From Spodoptera frugiperda (Eukaryota > Arthropoda > Insecta > Lepidoptera > Noctuidae), in assembly GCF_023101765.2 (NCBI RefSeq), contig NC_064217.1:9335788-9399787 (forward strand): a stretch of DNA of 64,000 nucleotides, given 5' to 3'. The notes beneath the pieces are model-generated. The model had not been told where the DNA came from. It was given only the letters and a program-made list of their open reading frames with translations, and made no database searches. A program made the position numbers and the translations under genes. Of this stretch, positions 1 through 11,434 are shown piece after piece. Within the stretch, counting starts at the first letter, position 1; each line of letters opens with the position of its first letter.

Positions 1-640
1 TATTTTGTACCCTAGAAACGTGGACTTTATTATTAAGTATTGTGAGAATCGTTTGTTAGCTACTCTCTTTAAAACTGATGAACGAATTTAGATGAAATAT
101 ATGGAATGAATAAACGTTTGGATAAAAGATAAAAGATAGGTATTTTTTACTCCAGAAAGTCGAAGTCTTTATGATTAATTACTGTTAGAATCGTTAGACA
201 GTTGTTAACATTCGAACTATGCTTTATATAAACCGCTATTAATAAGTTTTTATACCAAACTCATGTGAACATAAAAAATAAAATGAGTTAATACGTCCAT
301 TTGTATATCAACGATATAAATTGCGTTTCAAAACTCAGCTGTACAACATTAACTTCATATTACGAACAGATACCAGCACATCAACGTACTCTCATCAATC
401 ATATTGAATAACGACTTTATAGCAAAAGATATAGAGTTAAATTTACACTAAAGAAATTTAACAGTTGAGTGTTTTACCTGCTACTATGAACCACAATATA
501 TTTTATATGTTACACGGCTAGTAATGTTTTAATCAGTTGCTTAGACAATTTATTTCATCGTTAACATAGAAATAGTAACATTTGTAGGATATTTCAAATA
601 GTTATACAGCGAATACATAATGATTTAAATAATATATTTT
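1..640. other. AT-rich non-coding stretch, nothing recognised
   Basis: No open frame of coding character and no repeat I recognise. If the minus-strand gene model is right, this is intron or lies close to its missing downstream exons. Confidence 0.4.
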
Positions 641-644
641 ATAC

Positions 645-805
645 TGGCTTCTGCCAGTGGCTTTGCCCGCGTTTCTATTGTATAGAAAGTACCTAAGTGT
701 TATTTCAGACCATAATCTACCCCTGTTCCAAATTTAATCCCGATCTCTTCTGCTGTTTTTTGCGTGAAGGAGTAACAAACTAACTTTCACATTTATCTGA
801 TATAT
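645..805 (-). repeat. Dispersed repeat family M, fragment
   Basis: Read on the minus strand this gives the family M core: CGGCTGAAGGGATCAGGATG-like text, then 'gaatttggaacagggg', a 'tggtctggaataacacatagg' block and 'tttttatcccacgggaa'. Here it is diverged. Related copies occur at 1488, 32193, 35890, 36556, 50858 and 51585. The family is common in moth DNA; its class (Helitron, or the 3' tail of a non-LTR element) is not decidable from these fragments. Confidence 0.5.
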
Positions 806-1059
806 CAATTGCTGTTCGTTAAATCTTCAATCAAATAGCAAATGGCAAATTTTGGTTTTGAATTATTTGTGAAAGTTTATAAGGTGAGAAAATATGTTTG
901 AGGCGGTACGAAGTTTGCCGGGCCAGCTCATATTATTAGTAGGATGTCAAAAGATTTTGTAGCAGATATCCAGAACAGTTTTGCCATGTATCTTTATATA
1001 TGAATGGACAAGTAGTCTAACAAGCTTTAACAAACGATGTAAATATATAATATATATAA

Positions 1060-1115
1060 CGAAAACGTATGATACGATTTCGACATCGATTGATCGATTA
1101 CAATCGACTCGATAC
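1060..1115. other. CGAT-rich cluster
   Basis: ATCGAT, GATCGAT and ATCGACTCGAT words are packed into about 50 bases. CGAT-core words resemble DRE/DREF-type elements, but no gene start is visible nearby. The surrounding 806-1487 holds nothing else I can identify. Confidence 0.2.
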
Positions 1116-1487
1116 TATAAGGTTCACTGACCTCTGAAGTACACACATTAATCGTTACCAATCTAATTTAGTTTAATAATATGTATATCAGATTCAAAGA
1201 TAACGAAAAAGTTATTGCTTTTAATCTTAAGAGAACAAAAAAGAGGAAAAAGAGAAGATCGAGTTCTATGGCTTGCTATTGGTGTAACCTTTGTTCAGCA
1301 GTGGACAGGATTATACAGATGATGATGACCAGGTTCCAATTGGCGTTAATCTTGTCTTAGGTACCAGGTCAGGTGTCATAGGTACTGTCATAGTTATCAT
1401 AGATAGGGTCATAGGTACATACTTTAACTGGGCATTCAACATTCCCATTAAGTTTTATGGTGAACTAGACATCATACTAATACTCGA

Positions 1488-1665
1488 ACTATAAATGCGA
1501 AAGTTTGTGTTGTGTGTGTGTTTATTACTCGATCAGGACGAAACGGCTGAAGGGATCAGGATGGAATTTGGAACAGGGGTAGTATGGTTTGGAATGACAT
1601 ATAGGCTTTTTATTCCACGGGAATGTGGGCGAAGTTAGGCTGGACAGGCTTCGCCCACGTTCGTC
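1488..1665 (+). repeat. Dispersed repeat family M
   Basis: Starts with 'tataaatgcgaaagtttgtg', a short GT-rich run and 'tttattactcgatcaggacg'. The family core 'cggctgaagggatcaggatg' and 'gaatttggaacaggggtag' follow. It ends in a 'cacgggaatgtgggcgaag' segment. This is one of the better-preserved copies in the window. Confidence 0.6.
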
Positions 1666-2082
1666 CCTTAATTTAAAAATAAGTAATGTATGTATACAAA
1701 AAATCATAATAAGTGACGCTCAATGGTTTCTACATAGCTTAGAATAACGAGTATATATTTGTATGAGAACAAAAAATGAATGGAGTCGATTATCATCCTA
1801 AATAAGGTTTGGAACGCGATACAATTAATCACTCGATTTATTAGCTTTTAAACGATACATGCCTTCGCCCGTAATCGCACACATTTAGTTTTTCAGTGGC
1901 CATAGTAATCTAACGGTTAAATGTTTTATTTTTAGTTGTAAGTGGTCACAAGTTGTTAGAAAACCTATAGTATAATATCGTTATATACTCTGAAATGTAC
2001 CTATAGGTATATAACCTATAGGATGTTATGTAGGTACAATTTTTTATAATAGGTTTTACTTTGATGTAATAGGTTACTATAC

Positions 2083-2107
2083 TATACTATATATACTATA
2101 TACTATC
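2083..2107. repeat. Low-complexity ACTAT/TATA microsatellite
   Basis: A short imperfect run of TACTATA units, preceded by nested palindromic ACCTATAGGT words near 2000-2030. Confidence 0.5.
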
Positions 2108-2120
2108 ATTACTAATATGT

Positions 2121-2197
2121 CTGTGACTGCCTGGCGGGTACCGGCTCGACAAACAGGAGCAGGAAGAGATGGTTTTTAGTCAGTAAGACTCAGACAT
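2121..2197 (+). repeat. SINE-like family A, truncated copy
   Basis: Contains the family landmarks 'gactgcctggcgggtaccgg', 'ctcgacaaacaggagcagga' and 'ggtttttagtcagtaagac' in order. The 5' pyrimidine/purine head and the CCTCAAAA-type tail are missing. Confidence 0.7.
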
Positions 2198-2729
2198 TTA
2201 ATTTCGATTTTTATAAATAAATATTTTGAAAATATTGTAGGTGAAGTCAACAAATATATTTTTGGTGATCAGGTAATAAAATAAGGATTGAGTTGGTACC
2301 GAAACAGGTAAAATGCCTTGTTAGCAACACACCCTCTTAATGAGTAGATATTAATGCAGTATTAAAATAACTTATATGGTATATGGTACCTAAAGTTAGG
2401 TGGGAATGAACTTCAATTATCCTCTTTGTTAGGCATTTATTTAGTTTGTCGTCTACTTGAATAAATTTAATCATAAATATTAATTATACGTAAAGTAAAT
2501 AAGTAATTTCGACCTAATTACCTAGTTTGTAGTTCAAAGGATCAACCGAGAAAGAATTGTGGGTATGTTAGTATAATTAATTTGGGTCAGGCAAAGTTAT
2601 TTTAAAACTCTCAGAACTTACGTAATAGTTTTATGATTAGCTTGAGTTACAAGCCTACTTAATTAACAAAAAATAAACTGTAAGCATAACTCGGATATAA
2701 TTATCATTAACTCGGAAAAAGTCACATTG

Positions 2730-2813
2730 ATACTTGCCGTTGGTAGGTTTCGAACACGCACCTCCTCATGCAAGAGGAGCGTCTTAAACCTCCGAGCCAC
2801 CAAGAGAGTTTAT
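2730..2813 (-). repeat. tRNA-derived SINE head (tRNA-like, not a functional tRNA)
   Basis: On the minus strand a box A-like word TGGTGGCTCGG (2792-2802) is followed, about 45 bases on, by a box B-like word GTGTTCGAAACC (2746-2757). A hairpin with complementary CTCCTC/GAGGAG arms lies between them. The acceptor and T stems do not pair as in a true tRNA, so this is most likely the head of a tRNA-derived SINE. Sequence between 2198 and 2729 shows nothing recognisable. Confidence 0.5.
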
Positions 2814-3400
2814 TACGAAGTGATACAACAAACTCACAGGAAGCCGGCCTGTCTAGTGTTTCGTCGTGGGAGTGTGGTTATCAGAAGCCCAATTTCTTAT
2901 CAAAAAGGTCGGTAACGAATTTATTTTAGTTAATACTTTATTTACTACAAGTGACTATGGATCAACAAGCGCTTGGTCTACTCCTGTGCTGCTCTATCCC
3001 ACAAAAACAAAAAAAAATCCTTTAAAGAACATTGGCGTGATACCTATCACGCAATATATACGAGTTTCATTGACACGTCGAAAAAGATTAATTGCGTGTT
3101 TATTATTACCGTTGTATAATTTATTTTCATTGTTAGGAAAGCACGTCATAACAGACGCTATTATACAATACGATAGACTAATGAAGTCTAATTAAATTAT
3201 TTATAGACGAAAACACGTCACAATACCGAATTTCACGATGTTCATTAATTTTGTTAAATAATTTACAGAAATAAATTCTTCCGTTATTATTACTTTTATT
3301 TTAAGAAAAATAATTATTATAATTTAATTTGAAGAATAATAATAATATTTTTAGTGTTTTATTTGCTCCCTTACCCTAAATCTACTACTTAACACCTTTT

Positions 3401-4037
3401 TAGGGTTCCGTAGCCAAATGGCAAAAAACGGAACCCTTATAGATTCGTCATGTCTGTCTGTCCGTCCGTCCGTATGTCACAGCCATTTATATCCGAAACT
3501 GTTGGGCCTACATAGTTGAAACTTTGTAGGTTGATGTATTTCTGTACCGCTATTCGAATTTTGAATATAAATTAATAAATTTAAAAATTAAAGGGGGGCA
3601 CCCATACATGGAACTGATTAAAAAAAAATTTTTTTTCAGCTAACATATGCGTGATGGGTGTCTATGGATAGGTCTTTAAAACATTAAGGTTCTTAAGACC
3701 ATTTTTCTTCAAAATTAATTGTTTGAAAGTTAGACGCTTCCAAAGTGGAAAAATGAGTGTCCCCCCCCCTCAAACTTTTAAAATAAGAGAGTGAGAAAAC
3801 TAAAAAAAATATATGCTGTAGATTTCAATAGAAACTAACAACGAAAATTGGTTTGAACGAGATATCATTATTAGTTTTTAAGAAATAAAACATTTTCAAA
3901 AACCGCATATATAACTTTGTCGTTCATACAAACACTATGTAAAACCAAGTTATATTATAACTTTATATTTTGCCATCTACTTGCTGTTACGGAACCCTTC
4001 ATGGGCGAGTCCGACTCGCACTTGGCCGGTTTTTTAA
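3401..4037 (+). mobile_element. Full-length dispersed element (GGTTCCGTA...CTTGGCCGG family)
   Basis: Begins with a short hairpin: AGGGTTCCGT and ACGGAACCCT are complementary arms, followed by a GTCTGTCTGTCCGTCCGTCC run. It ends with 'acggaacccttcatgggcga', 'gtccgactcgcacttggccg' and a T tract. I recognise both ends as a repeat very widespread in Lepidoptera. No protein is encoded, so it is non-autonomous. A SINE-like family A copy starts immediately after its T tract. Confidence 0.7.
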
Positions 4038-4256
4038 AATGGGGGATAATCATCCAATGTCTTCTCCCGCCTTGGACGAGGTGAAAGGCTGTGTCAGACT
4101 CTTACTGAGAAAAAATCACCCTGTTCCCACTCCTGCTCTTCGAGCCCGGCAAACTCGAAAGGTAATGCGCAGCTCCGGTTCTGACATCAGCCCTACAGGG
4201 GCCCATCTGTGGTGGTCTGATGGCTCTTTGAAGCGCGTGCGGAACGCGACGCGCTG
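4038..4256 (-). repeat. SINE-like family A, long form with 5' head
   Basis: The minus strand reads through 'cggagctgcgc' and 'tcgaagagcaggagtgggaa' to the CAAGGCGGGAGAAG / CATTGGATGATT tail. Upstream of the usual start it has about 75 extra bases ('gagccatcagaccaccacag', 'atgggcccctgtagggctga'). The same head occurs at 38612 and partly at 9730, so a longer family member exists. Confidence 0.75.
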
Positions 4257-5455
4257 TGCGCACGTGACTATTATTTTAACACCTACTATTGTTATTAAAT
4301 TGTTTTTATAATTAAGCAGAATTTTAATAATTATTTTGTTTTTATGATTTCGTAAATACATTTTTTTGTTTTCTTATATATTCTGTAAGATATGTATATG
4401 TATAATAATTATATATAAGTAACCACTATTCTCGTTAGTTATCTTATTTTTCTTATATAAAATACCTACAAGGAAGCGTTTGTCTTTAATCAGTTAGATC
4501 CGGTGCCAACTGTTAATTATCATCTATGTAAATTGATTTAGTCTTGTAATTAATTAATTTAATTAACTGCACTCAAATTATTAAACTTCTGCTAATTAAT
4601 TAATTGCTATTAAGTTCACAAATGATATAGAAACATCAAGAACATTAAGTGTTCTGTGATCACATCAAACTATAATATACATATACTAAGGATATCAAGA
4701 TCAATGAAAAAAAAAATAGTGCATATAAATAATCACGATGAATTTCTTTGCATTTAGTTAAAATTATGTTTACAATGTATCAATTCAAACATTCGTTGCA
4801 TTTTTCTTTCAAACACTTTAGGTACACGATAATTCCTTCTATTTTTAGTTCAACCACTTATATAGTAATTAATGCCGCCGTAGACAGTATTAGAACTTTC
4901 TAACCTCTACTGCATCAGAAAACAAAGGCATCATACACAGCATGATATTTTATTTATTTATTGCACAATGTACATACATAATTATTAATTTTACTATACA
5001 CAACTAATAGAGTACATTACCCTGGTAGGGCGTTGCAACTTATCTGGTAACTAAATAATTTTATTTAAACAAATACTCTAGATATCCATTCAAAGCTTTG
5101 CCCCAACTACCAAGCCCTCCAAACTATCAGCGTGAACTAATCGCCAGCGACACTGACCACCACCAATCAACACTAACTGCATAATGGCTGTTTAATTATT
5201 TCCATCATTGTCGTTATGACGTCATTTACTTTTGTTATCCAACTCCAGCGCAGAACTGTTATCTGTTTACTGAATATTGTTTCGTCGGGACCATGAGCTG
5301 GCGAGTAAAGTCTCATTACCGTGTGAGACATTCTTAATTGATGTAAAATACGGCTCTGTTTAAGAAAAGCTCTATTATTTTCGAACCACATCGGGACTCT
5401 TATTAAAAATGTATGAGCAGTGTACGCGCTCCCGGTTCACAAAACTAAGCCGACC
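4257..5455. other. AT-rich non-coding stretch
   Basis: No gene seen. A TTATTTATTTATTGCACAATG-like tract near 4950-4980 resembles the 3' tail of a non-LTR element, but is too short to call. Minus-strand open frame near 5173-5391 has no coding character that I can support. Confidence 0.35.
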
Positions 5456-5608
5456 TGGAGCAGCGGACTGCCTAGCGGGTTACCGTGACTCTGGCTTAAA
5501 AAGCAAGAGTAGCAACGGGGTGGTTTTTAGTCCGTAAGAATCTGACACTCTCTCTCGCCTCGCTCAAGGCGGGAGAAGTCATTGGATGATATTCTCCCCC
5601 TCAAAAAA
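5456..5608 (+). repeat. SINE-like family A
   Basis: Nearly complete copy: 'gcggactgcctagcgggtta', 'aacggggtggtttttagtcc', 'gtaagaatctgacactctct', 'caaggcgggagaagtcattg', then CCCCCTCAAAAAAG. The first ~45 bases contain a TGCCTAGCGGG box A-like word and a degenerate CTCGAAAAGC-type box B-like word. That suggests a Pol III origin by inference only. Confidence 0.8.
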
Positions 5609-6450
5609 GCCTATGTACAGCAATTCTAATCTTGTGGTTCATATAATGAGGATGGCAAAATGCTCACTCTTTACATAGGACTTACAATAGCTACCCTAAA
5701 AGCGAGTGTCACGATTAAACACCTCCTTTTTGCCTATCCCTTCGAAGATTTAACTCAAGTTTTTCTGTTCTATTATGAATGGCTTGCTATTGTCTAACTA
5801 GATAAGAATGCTTTCCATTAGACAGTTGTTATCTCTGACGCGTGTATGATGTATGGCTCCATTAAGGTTTGTGAATGGCTTGGAAATGAACTACCGACTA
5901 CAAGTTACTTAGCCTACATTTTTGTGTACTTTGTTCGATACTTGGACGTATGCTCATATCATGGATTATAAGAACGAAACCTATTATGAAAGGAGATATA
6001 AATGATGAAAGCAACACGAAATGGCGAAAGAAAAACAAGAGATCATTTTTATTTTTATAGATTATTATGTGAACAAGCATAAGCGTTTAATATGCGATAA
6101 ATCGTAAGCATAATAAGATGGCTAAAATTTTACCTTAAAATTACCAATTTCTGTATATTATATTTAGACAAATTATCATAAAGTCAATTAACGGAAAACC
6201 ATAGCCTACTTCCTACGTCCCTTTAATTACGACTAAGTCTTATATTTAGATAACGATTTGATACTTAGACCTTGTTTAGATTGTCGGACAATGTTGCGGT
6301 TTTGTTGGTTATTTTGTGTTAATTATGGTGTAGGTTAGTACATAATAATAACTTGAAAGGGGGTATGCAAAGGTGCACGTGTCATACGCAATGTATTTCC
6401 ACTTTTCTTCAGTTATGTTATAAATATCAGGTGATAGAGCTGTTAACCTC

Positions 6451-6606
6451 CGGAGCTGCGGACTACCTAGTGTGTTTACTGGGACTCTGGTTCGAAAAGC
6501 AGGAGTAGAAACGGGCTGGTAAGTATTTAATCAGTAAGAGTATGACACTCCCATTCGCCTCACCCAAGGCGGAAGAAGTCATTTGATGATTTTACCCCTC
6601 AAAAGA
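6451..6606 (+). repeat. SINE-like family A
   Basis: Complete-length copy from 'cggagctgcggactacctag' through 'ggttcgaaaagcaggagtag' (a good box B-like GGTTCGAA word) to 'ttacccctcaaaaga'. It is diverged by scattered substitutions. Confidence 0.8.
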
Positions 6607-7449
6607 GGATTAACCTCTCAGTTATTGCTTAACCTCAAACATAGTTTTAGACTTGTGTGCAATTACAGATACCTATGTTTTTTTGGAAAGCCGAAAAATC
6701 CCCAATAATACTTTTCAACTCCTTCCCGGTAATAAATAACACTTACAAACACTAATTGACTAACTATTAGTAGGTAGGTACTCTACTCTCTAAAAAATAC
6801 CATGAGATTCCAAAAAAAAAACAATAAGCAACCAATTAGTATTCAGTGCACGAGCATGCAATTATTTCAGGGTGACACTTTACACCTCGTTACACATTAT
6901 TACTTCGTCGAAAACATTCTTGTATACATGACATTTCACATAATTACTTTTACAACGGAGTTAACTATAAAGTAAATGTTTATTACAATATGCATACACC
7001 AGCACTTGAATGTCAAGCAATAATATTTACAAACAAACTGACTGTACAATTATCTTTATATCTCATCAATATGTTATCAAGATTGTGTTTAATTTGGATT
7101 AAAAAGTACTAAATGCCGCCGAAAATACTGTCGGCGAGTTTTGTGCAATCGATAAATGTGGTCTTTGCATGGAATTATGACGCTGACTGTACATATTTTT
7201 ACAGTTTGATTTTCTATAGCTATGAATTTTGTTTATTATGATAACAATAGTCTGATATACCTTGATATAGATCTCTATATGGTTTCTATCTAGAAACCCA
7301 ATTAATGATCCTACAAAATGTATGTACTATGAGGTTTGATTAAATGTAATATTAAAAATATTTTAATTGTCAATTCATTGAACACGATATAAAGTTGATC
7401 ATGATCAATCAAACTCGTTATTAATTGTATTATTCGATACCCTAACCCT

Positions 7450-7740
7450 TCAAATGTCACATTTGACAGAACAACTGACAGACGCTGTCACCGTCCATCA
7501 AACGTCACCAAACGCTGTCACCAATTAGGTTTTTTGACACAATAAACAAAAAAAAATGTTAAGGTCGTCTTACACGGAAACAAAGTCGAAGTAAAAAGCA
7601 AAAAAAAATATGACGCAAACTACCACAGTCGCCATTGACGACAGATTCTAATGTTATTACTGAAAGAACAATACATGACAGCGACGTATATGACAGTTTG
7701 ACGTATGTCAATAAAAAGTATAACAAATGGTGACGGCGGT
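7450..7740. other. TGACA/TGTCA-rich segment
   Basis: About 300 bases unusually dense in TGACA, TGTCA and TGACG words on both strands, for example 'atttgacagaacaactgaca', 'aaacgctgtcaccaa' and 'gacagcgacgtatatgacag'. It directly precedes an inverted-repeat element. It may be part of a MITE; no gene is visible. Sequence 6607-7449 shows nothing recognised. Confidence 0.3.
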
Positions 7741-7805
7741 GGCGTTGTCCGTCCCAATTTGTCGCTACGATTATAATCTATTTGTTCTTCTGAATTTCAA
7801 ACGAC

Positions 7806-8016
7806 CAGACTACCTGTATAGCCTGTAAACAAAACGCTCCCAAACAGGTGATGGTAAAAAACTACTTATATTTACAAAAAATAAGGAACTAAGGAATTCA
7901 ATGTTTATTTTATGTAATGATAGTTGTAATCAAACAAAAACAATTAAAAATATAAAAAACAAAAAAGTGGCGCTTTTCGGGAGCGTTCCGTTTATACCCT
8001 GTATGTGTATGGTCTG
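7806..8016. mobile_element. Short inverted-repeat element (MITE-like, ~211 bp)
   Basis: The left end CAGAC...CCTGTAAACAAAACGCTCCC is mirrored at the right end by GGGAGCGTTCCGTTTATACC...GGTCTG on the same strand. Terminal CAGAC and inner ACGCTCCC blocks pair, with a diverged spacer. No clear target duplication is seen, so the class is unassigned. Confidence 0.45.
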
Positions 8017-9468
8017 AGAAAAAGTATTAGATAATTTATAATACCTATCAATTAAGTATCTTACCCCAAATGGGTATATAAAGAACATAGCAGGTATACC
8101 TTTCTGTTAGTCTCGTCATTAAGGATGTTCCTAATGGCATTGGAATCAGATCTATACCACTCTATACTAAGTAGAAGTATTACCATTGAGATTTTTTTTA
8201 AAATACACACTGGATCAAACATTTTGTGCTGAGTCATTCAATCATTTTACGATCTTTTCAAGAATAACAAAAATATTTTTTTAAAACATTTTTATCTGTC
8301 ATTTACTATAAATGTTATAAGTGACGATAACAAAAATCAACAAGCAACGTTATTAAGAATGAAAGAAATATATTTATAGCTAAAAGTATCGATAAAAATG
8401 GAAAGTTGTGAAAGCATTCATTGGGGACAGATGTGTAACTACGTCACTGCTGTGACGTCATCGGTTGCATAATGTGCTGATCCCGTTAAAATGGTAATGG
8501 ATTCTGATCCATTCATATGTTACGTGTAACAGCACTTTTTTGTTTATGAAGTTGTTTTTTTATGATATACCAGCGTTCTGTCTTTTGGCTTTTTGATTGT
8601 ATAAGGTATCGGAAAACTATTTTTAACCCTTCAAGAGTTTCAGTTTTAGATTAATTAACGGCATAATGTGCATAGTTACCGAAAGATTTGCCTTTAACAC
8701 TTAATCTACCAACGGCTAAAGAGTTTTATGGTAACTGTTTTGAGACAAACTAAACAAAAGACTCCGTAGTAGAACTTTTTTAGTATTACGAGAGAAAATC
8801 TATATTTTCAATAGAGATTCAAGTATGATAACGAAACTTTTAATTCAGTACCCTTAGTACGAGTTTATTTTACGTTGAAAGAAATTTAAACGAGAGCGCA
8901 TTCGACGCGCTGATTGGTGGATTTATTCGAGCCGGCCTATCAAGTGCTTTCATTTCGATCTCCTTAAACGTAAAACGAGCTCATACTAAGTCGTATGACT
9001 GTATCGATTTTAAAAAATCTCAACAGTTAAATACTTCTGCTCTTTCCAGATTAAACATGCCCAGTCTAATGTATTAAAAAGGCGTGAGATATATACGATG
9101 ATGTGAAATACGTCACATATTTACTTAAGATGGTAAATAACGAATGTTTGCCTTTTACATATTTACTTGATTCTCGAGTTTCTTCAAGTAGTGATTGATT
9201 GTTTGATTATAAAAAACAATGATCTCTCATTGATGACCTTTTGTTTTTTGTTTGTAAATGCCATTTACTGTTGATCTTGTTGTTTAAGATCCGGCTGTTA
9301 TGTAAGTGATACTTCCTTTTGACTTTTGATATAACTGGAGTTGCATAAGGTGCATTATTTAATGATCTTATTAATTTGTTTCTTTTAATCAAATGCAGGT
9401 TGAATGTTACGCGGTGATTGGGGTCAAAACATTCATGTTCTTTTGGCACAGTCGGGTAAAAATGCTCG
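8017..9468. other. Non-coding stretch
   Basis: No gene recognised. A TGACGTCA (CRE-type) palindrome lies at 8453-8460. A GAGCGCATTCGACGCGCTGATTGG-like patch near 8895 resembles other 'GCGC...CTGATTGG' patches at 36920 and 47590. Confidence 0.3.
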
Positions 9469-9610
9469 TAAATCATCCAATGACTTCTCCCGCCTTGGGC
9501 GAAGCGAGAGGGAGTATCAGACTCTTACTAACTGAAAACCACCCCGTTCCTACTCCTGCTTTTCAGTGGGATCCGGAGCCCCGGTAAACCCGCTAGGTAG
9601 TCCGCAGCTC
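9469..9610 (-). repeat. SINE-like family A
   Basis: Well-preserved antisense copy: on the plus strand 'aatcatccaatgacttctcc', 'cgccttgggcgaagcgagag', 'aaaccaccccgttcctactc' and 'cgctaggtagtccgcagctc'. Confidence 0.8.
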
Positions 9611-9729
9611 AATTTCGTAAGCCTAGTGGGGGAATCTGTTATTTTATCATTGAACATAATTTCAGATAAATTCTGACTTAAACTGCCTCAAACATAACTG
9701 TGATCTACCTAAAAAATTAAAGTCAGTCT

Positions 9730-9872
9730 TGGTGTGATGGCTCTTTAAGACGCGCGAAGTGCTTCGACCCAAAGCCCCGATAACTCACTACGTCGTTTGC
9801 AGCCCTGGTAATCGCGATTGACTAAAACCACCTAGTTCCTACTCCTGCTTCGAGCCAACGCCCTGGCAGCTC
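9730..9872 (-). repeat. SINE-like family A, degraded long-form fragments
   Basis: Contains the long-form head word 'gatggctctttaagacgcgc' and, about 75 bases on, a decayed body 'gactaaaaccacctagttcc', 'tactcctgcttcgagcc'. It is probably an old copy broken by indels. Confidence 0.5.
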
Positions 9873-10440
9873 TAACTAGGAATCGCTTACTACTTGAAAC
9901 CAGTCTCAACACCATCACATGATAATATATTATACAAACCACATATGACGAATTAGAAAAAACGTTTAAAGAATTCAGAAACCTATCTAAATACAGAGTT
10001 TAGCATACTAATCGTTATGATGGCAGCCAGAGTACGGTTACTGCCGGTTATGGGAGAATTAACTGCAGTTTAGATAACACTGTTCGCGTGTTCGTCTGTG
10101 TATGGGTAGGATAATGGAGGTACTTATTACGTTGTTTTGCTTAGGTATAGATAGTGCGCGGTTTTGTCTGTTATTGTGGTGCAAAAGACGTTTTGTTGGG
10201 TTAAAAGGTATGTAAGGATCTATAATATAGGTTTAAGTTGGCTTACTTAAACTATTTAAACTTATAGGGATGATGACGGGATCTTCGTCATGCTAATATT
10301 TTATTGAATTTTCGGTCACCTATTTAATTTTGTACATGAAACACATTATTGGTAATTGATGAATGAAGCTAGGTTAATACCTAATAGTGATAATATAACT
10401 ACACAAGGAATTCTATGCATTTTTCGCTTTTTCGAAAATT

Positions 10441-10606
10441 ACTCAGTAGTAGCCCAAAGACTGGAATTGTGCTCAGTATATGGCAAATTGGCTCACCTGC
10501 TATTACATGCGACTTATAACACAAATGGCGAAAGGCAGGTGTACGTTATAAAATGCACCTCTGCCTACTTCTTTGGGGATAAAAGTCGTAACGTTGCAAT
10601 TCACAA
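10441..10606 (+). repeat. tRNA-derived SINE family H, 5'-truncated
   Basis: Matches the body of the family H copy at 22940-23218 in the opposite orientation: 'cagtagtagcc', 'ctggaattgtgctcagtata', 'ggctcacctgctattacatg', 'acttataacacaaatggcga' and 'tgcacctctgcctacttctt'. The tRNA-like head is absent. Confidence 0.7.
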
Positions 10607-10928
10607 AAACAGTCCTACCCAACAGAACCCGACAACACCGCAGATAATTCTAGAACATATTTATACGGCCTAAGTCTATATACACCCTTTATGTAGATTA
10701 CAAACATGAACTAAATGCCTTATAAACGCATTTAACATGTATGTGCTACATACGGTGTTACACCTAATGCCTAAACTAACACGACCACTTTACATAGAGA
10801 GTACATAAGACCTATGTACTGCTAGAGTAGTTTTGTAAAACATTGTATTATGAAAACATATTTAAGTTAAAGGAAAGGGATTAAAATTGAATATGACTCC
10901 AAAATAGGGTCTCAGGAGTGATGTTCTG

Positions 10929-11080
10929 GGAGCTGCGGACTGTCTAGCGGGTTACCGGATCTCCGGCTCGAAAAACAGGAGTAGGAACAGGGTGGTTTTT
11001 AGACAGTAAGAGTCTGACATTCCCTCTCGCCTCGCCTAAGACGATAGAAGTCCTTCAATGATTTTCGACTCCTAAAAAAG
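10929..11080 (+). repeat. SINE-like family A
   Basis: Near-complete copy, 'ggagctgcggactgtctagc' to 'gattttcgactcctaaaaaa', with the box B-like GGCTCGAAAAAC word intact. Confidence 0.8.
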
Positions 11081-11159
11081 GGATGATGTTCGAGTTATTG
11101 TATTTTTTAACTATCGGATTTCTTAAAAAATGCCCGGTGTATCCCAAGACCTATTGATT

Positions 11160-11303
11160 GTTTTATGGTATAAGCCGGAAAACGAGCAGACGGATCACCT
11201 GATGGCAAGCAACACACTCACACATCGCAAGCTTTGTTTAACGTCGGTTTTCTATTAGGTCGTGATATCACTGAAGGATGGCTCTCCCACACTTATTTAA
11301 ATG
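11160..11303 (+). repeat. Dispersed repeat family B, internally deleted
   Basis: Opens with 'ttttatggtataagccggaa', 'aacgagcagacggatcacct' and 'gatggcaagcaa'. It then jumps to the family 3' part 'acgtcggttttct', 'cgtgatatcactgaaggatg' and 'gctctcccacactt'. About 170 bases of the full-length form (compare 39451-39757) are missing. Confidence 0.7.
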
Positions 11304-11336
11304 AACATGTGGCGTAAATTATATGTACCTATGCGT

Positions 11337-11434
11337 ATTTTTTATGGAATAAGAAGCAAACAATCCGGGGGATTACCGAGTGGGAAGCAATCAGCAACGC
11401 CCTGACTCCTGCAACATCAAAGGAGTCGCAACAT
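11337..11434 (+). repeat. Dispersed repeat family C, fragment
   Basis: Related to but distinct from family B: 'ttttttatggaataagaagc', 'gggggattaccgagtgggaa', 'gcaacatcaaaggagtcgca'. It lies just after the family B copy in the same orientation. Confidence 0.5.

Noticed and set aside
5173..5391. 72-codon minus-strand frame as a shared downstream exon of the gene
   Set aside because: No convincing phase-0 acceptor before it and no family motif.
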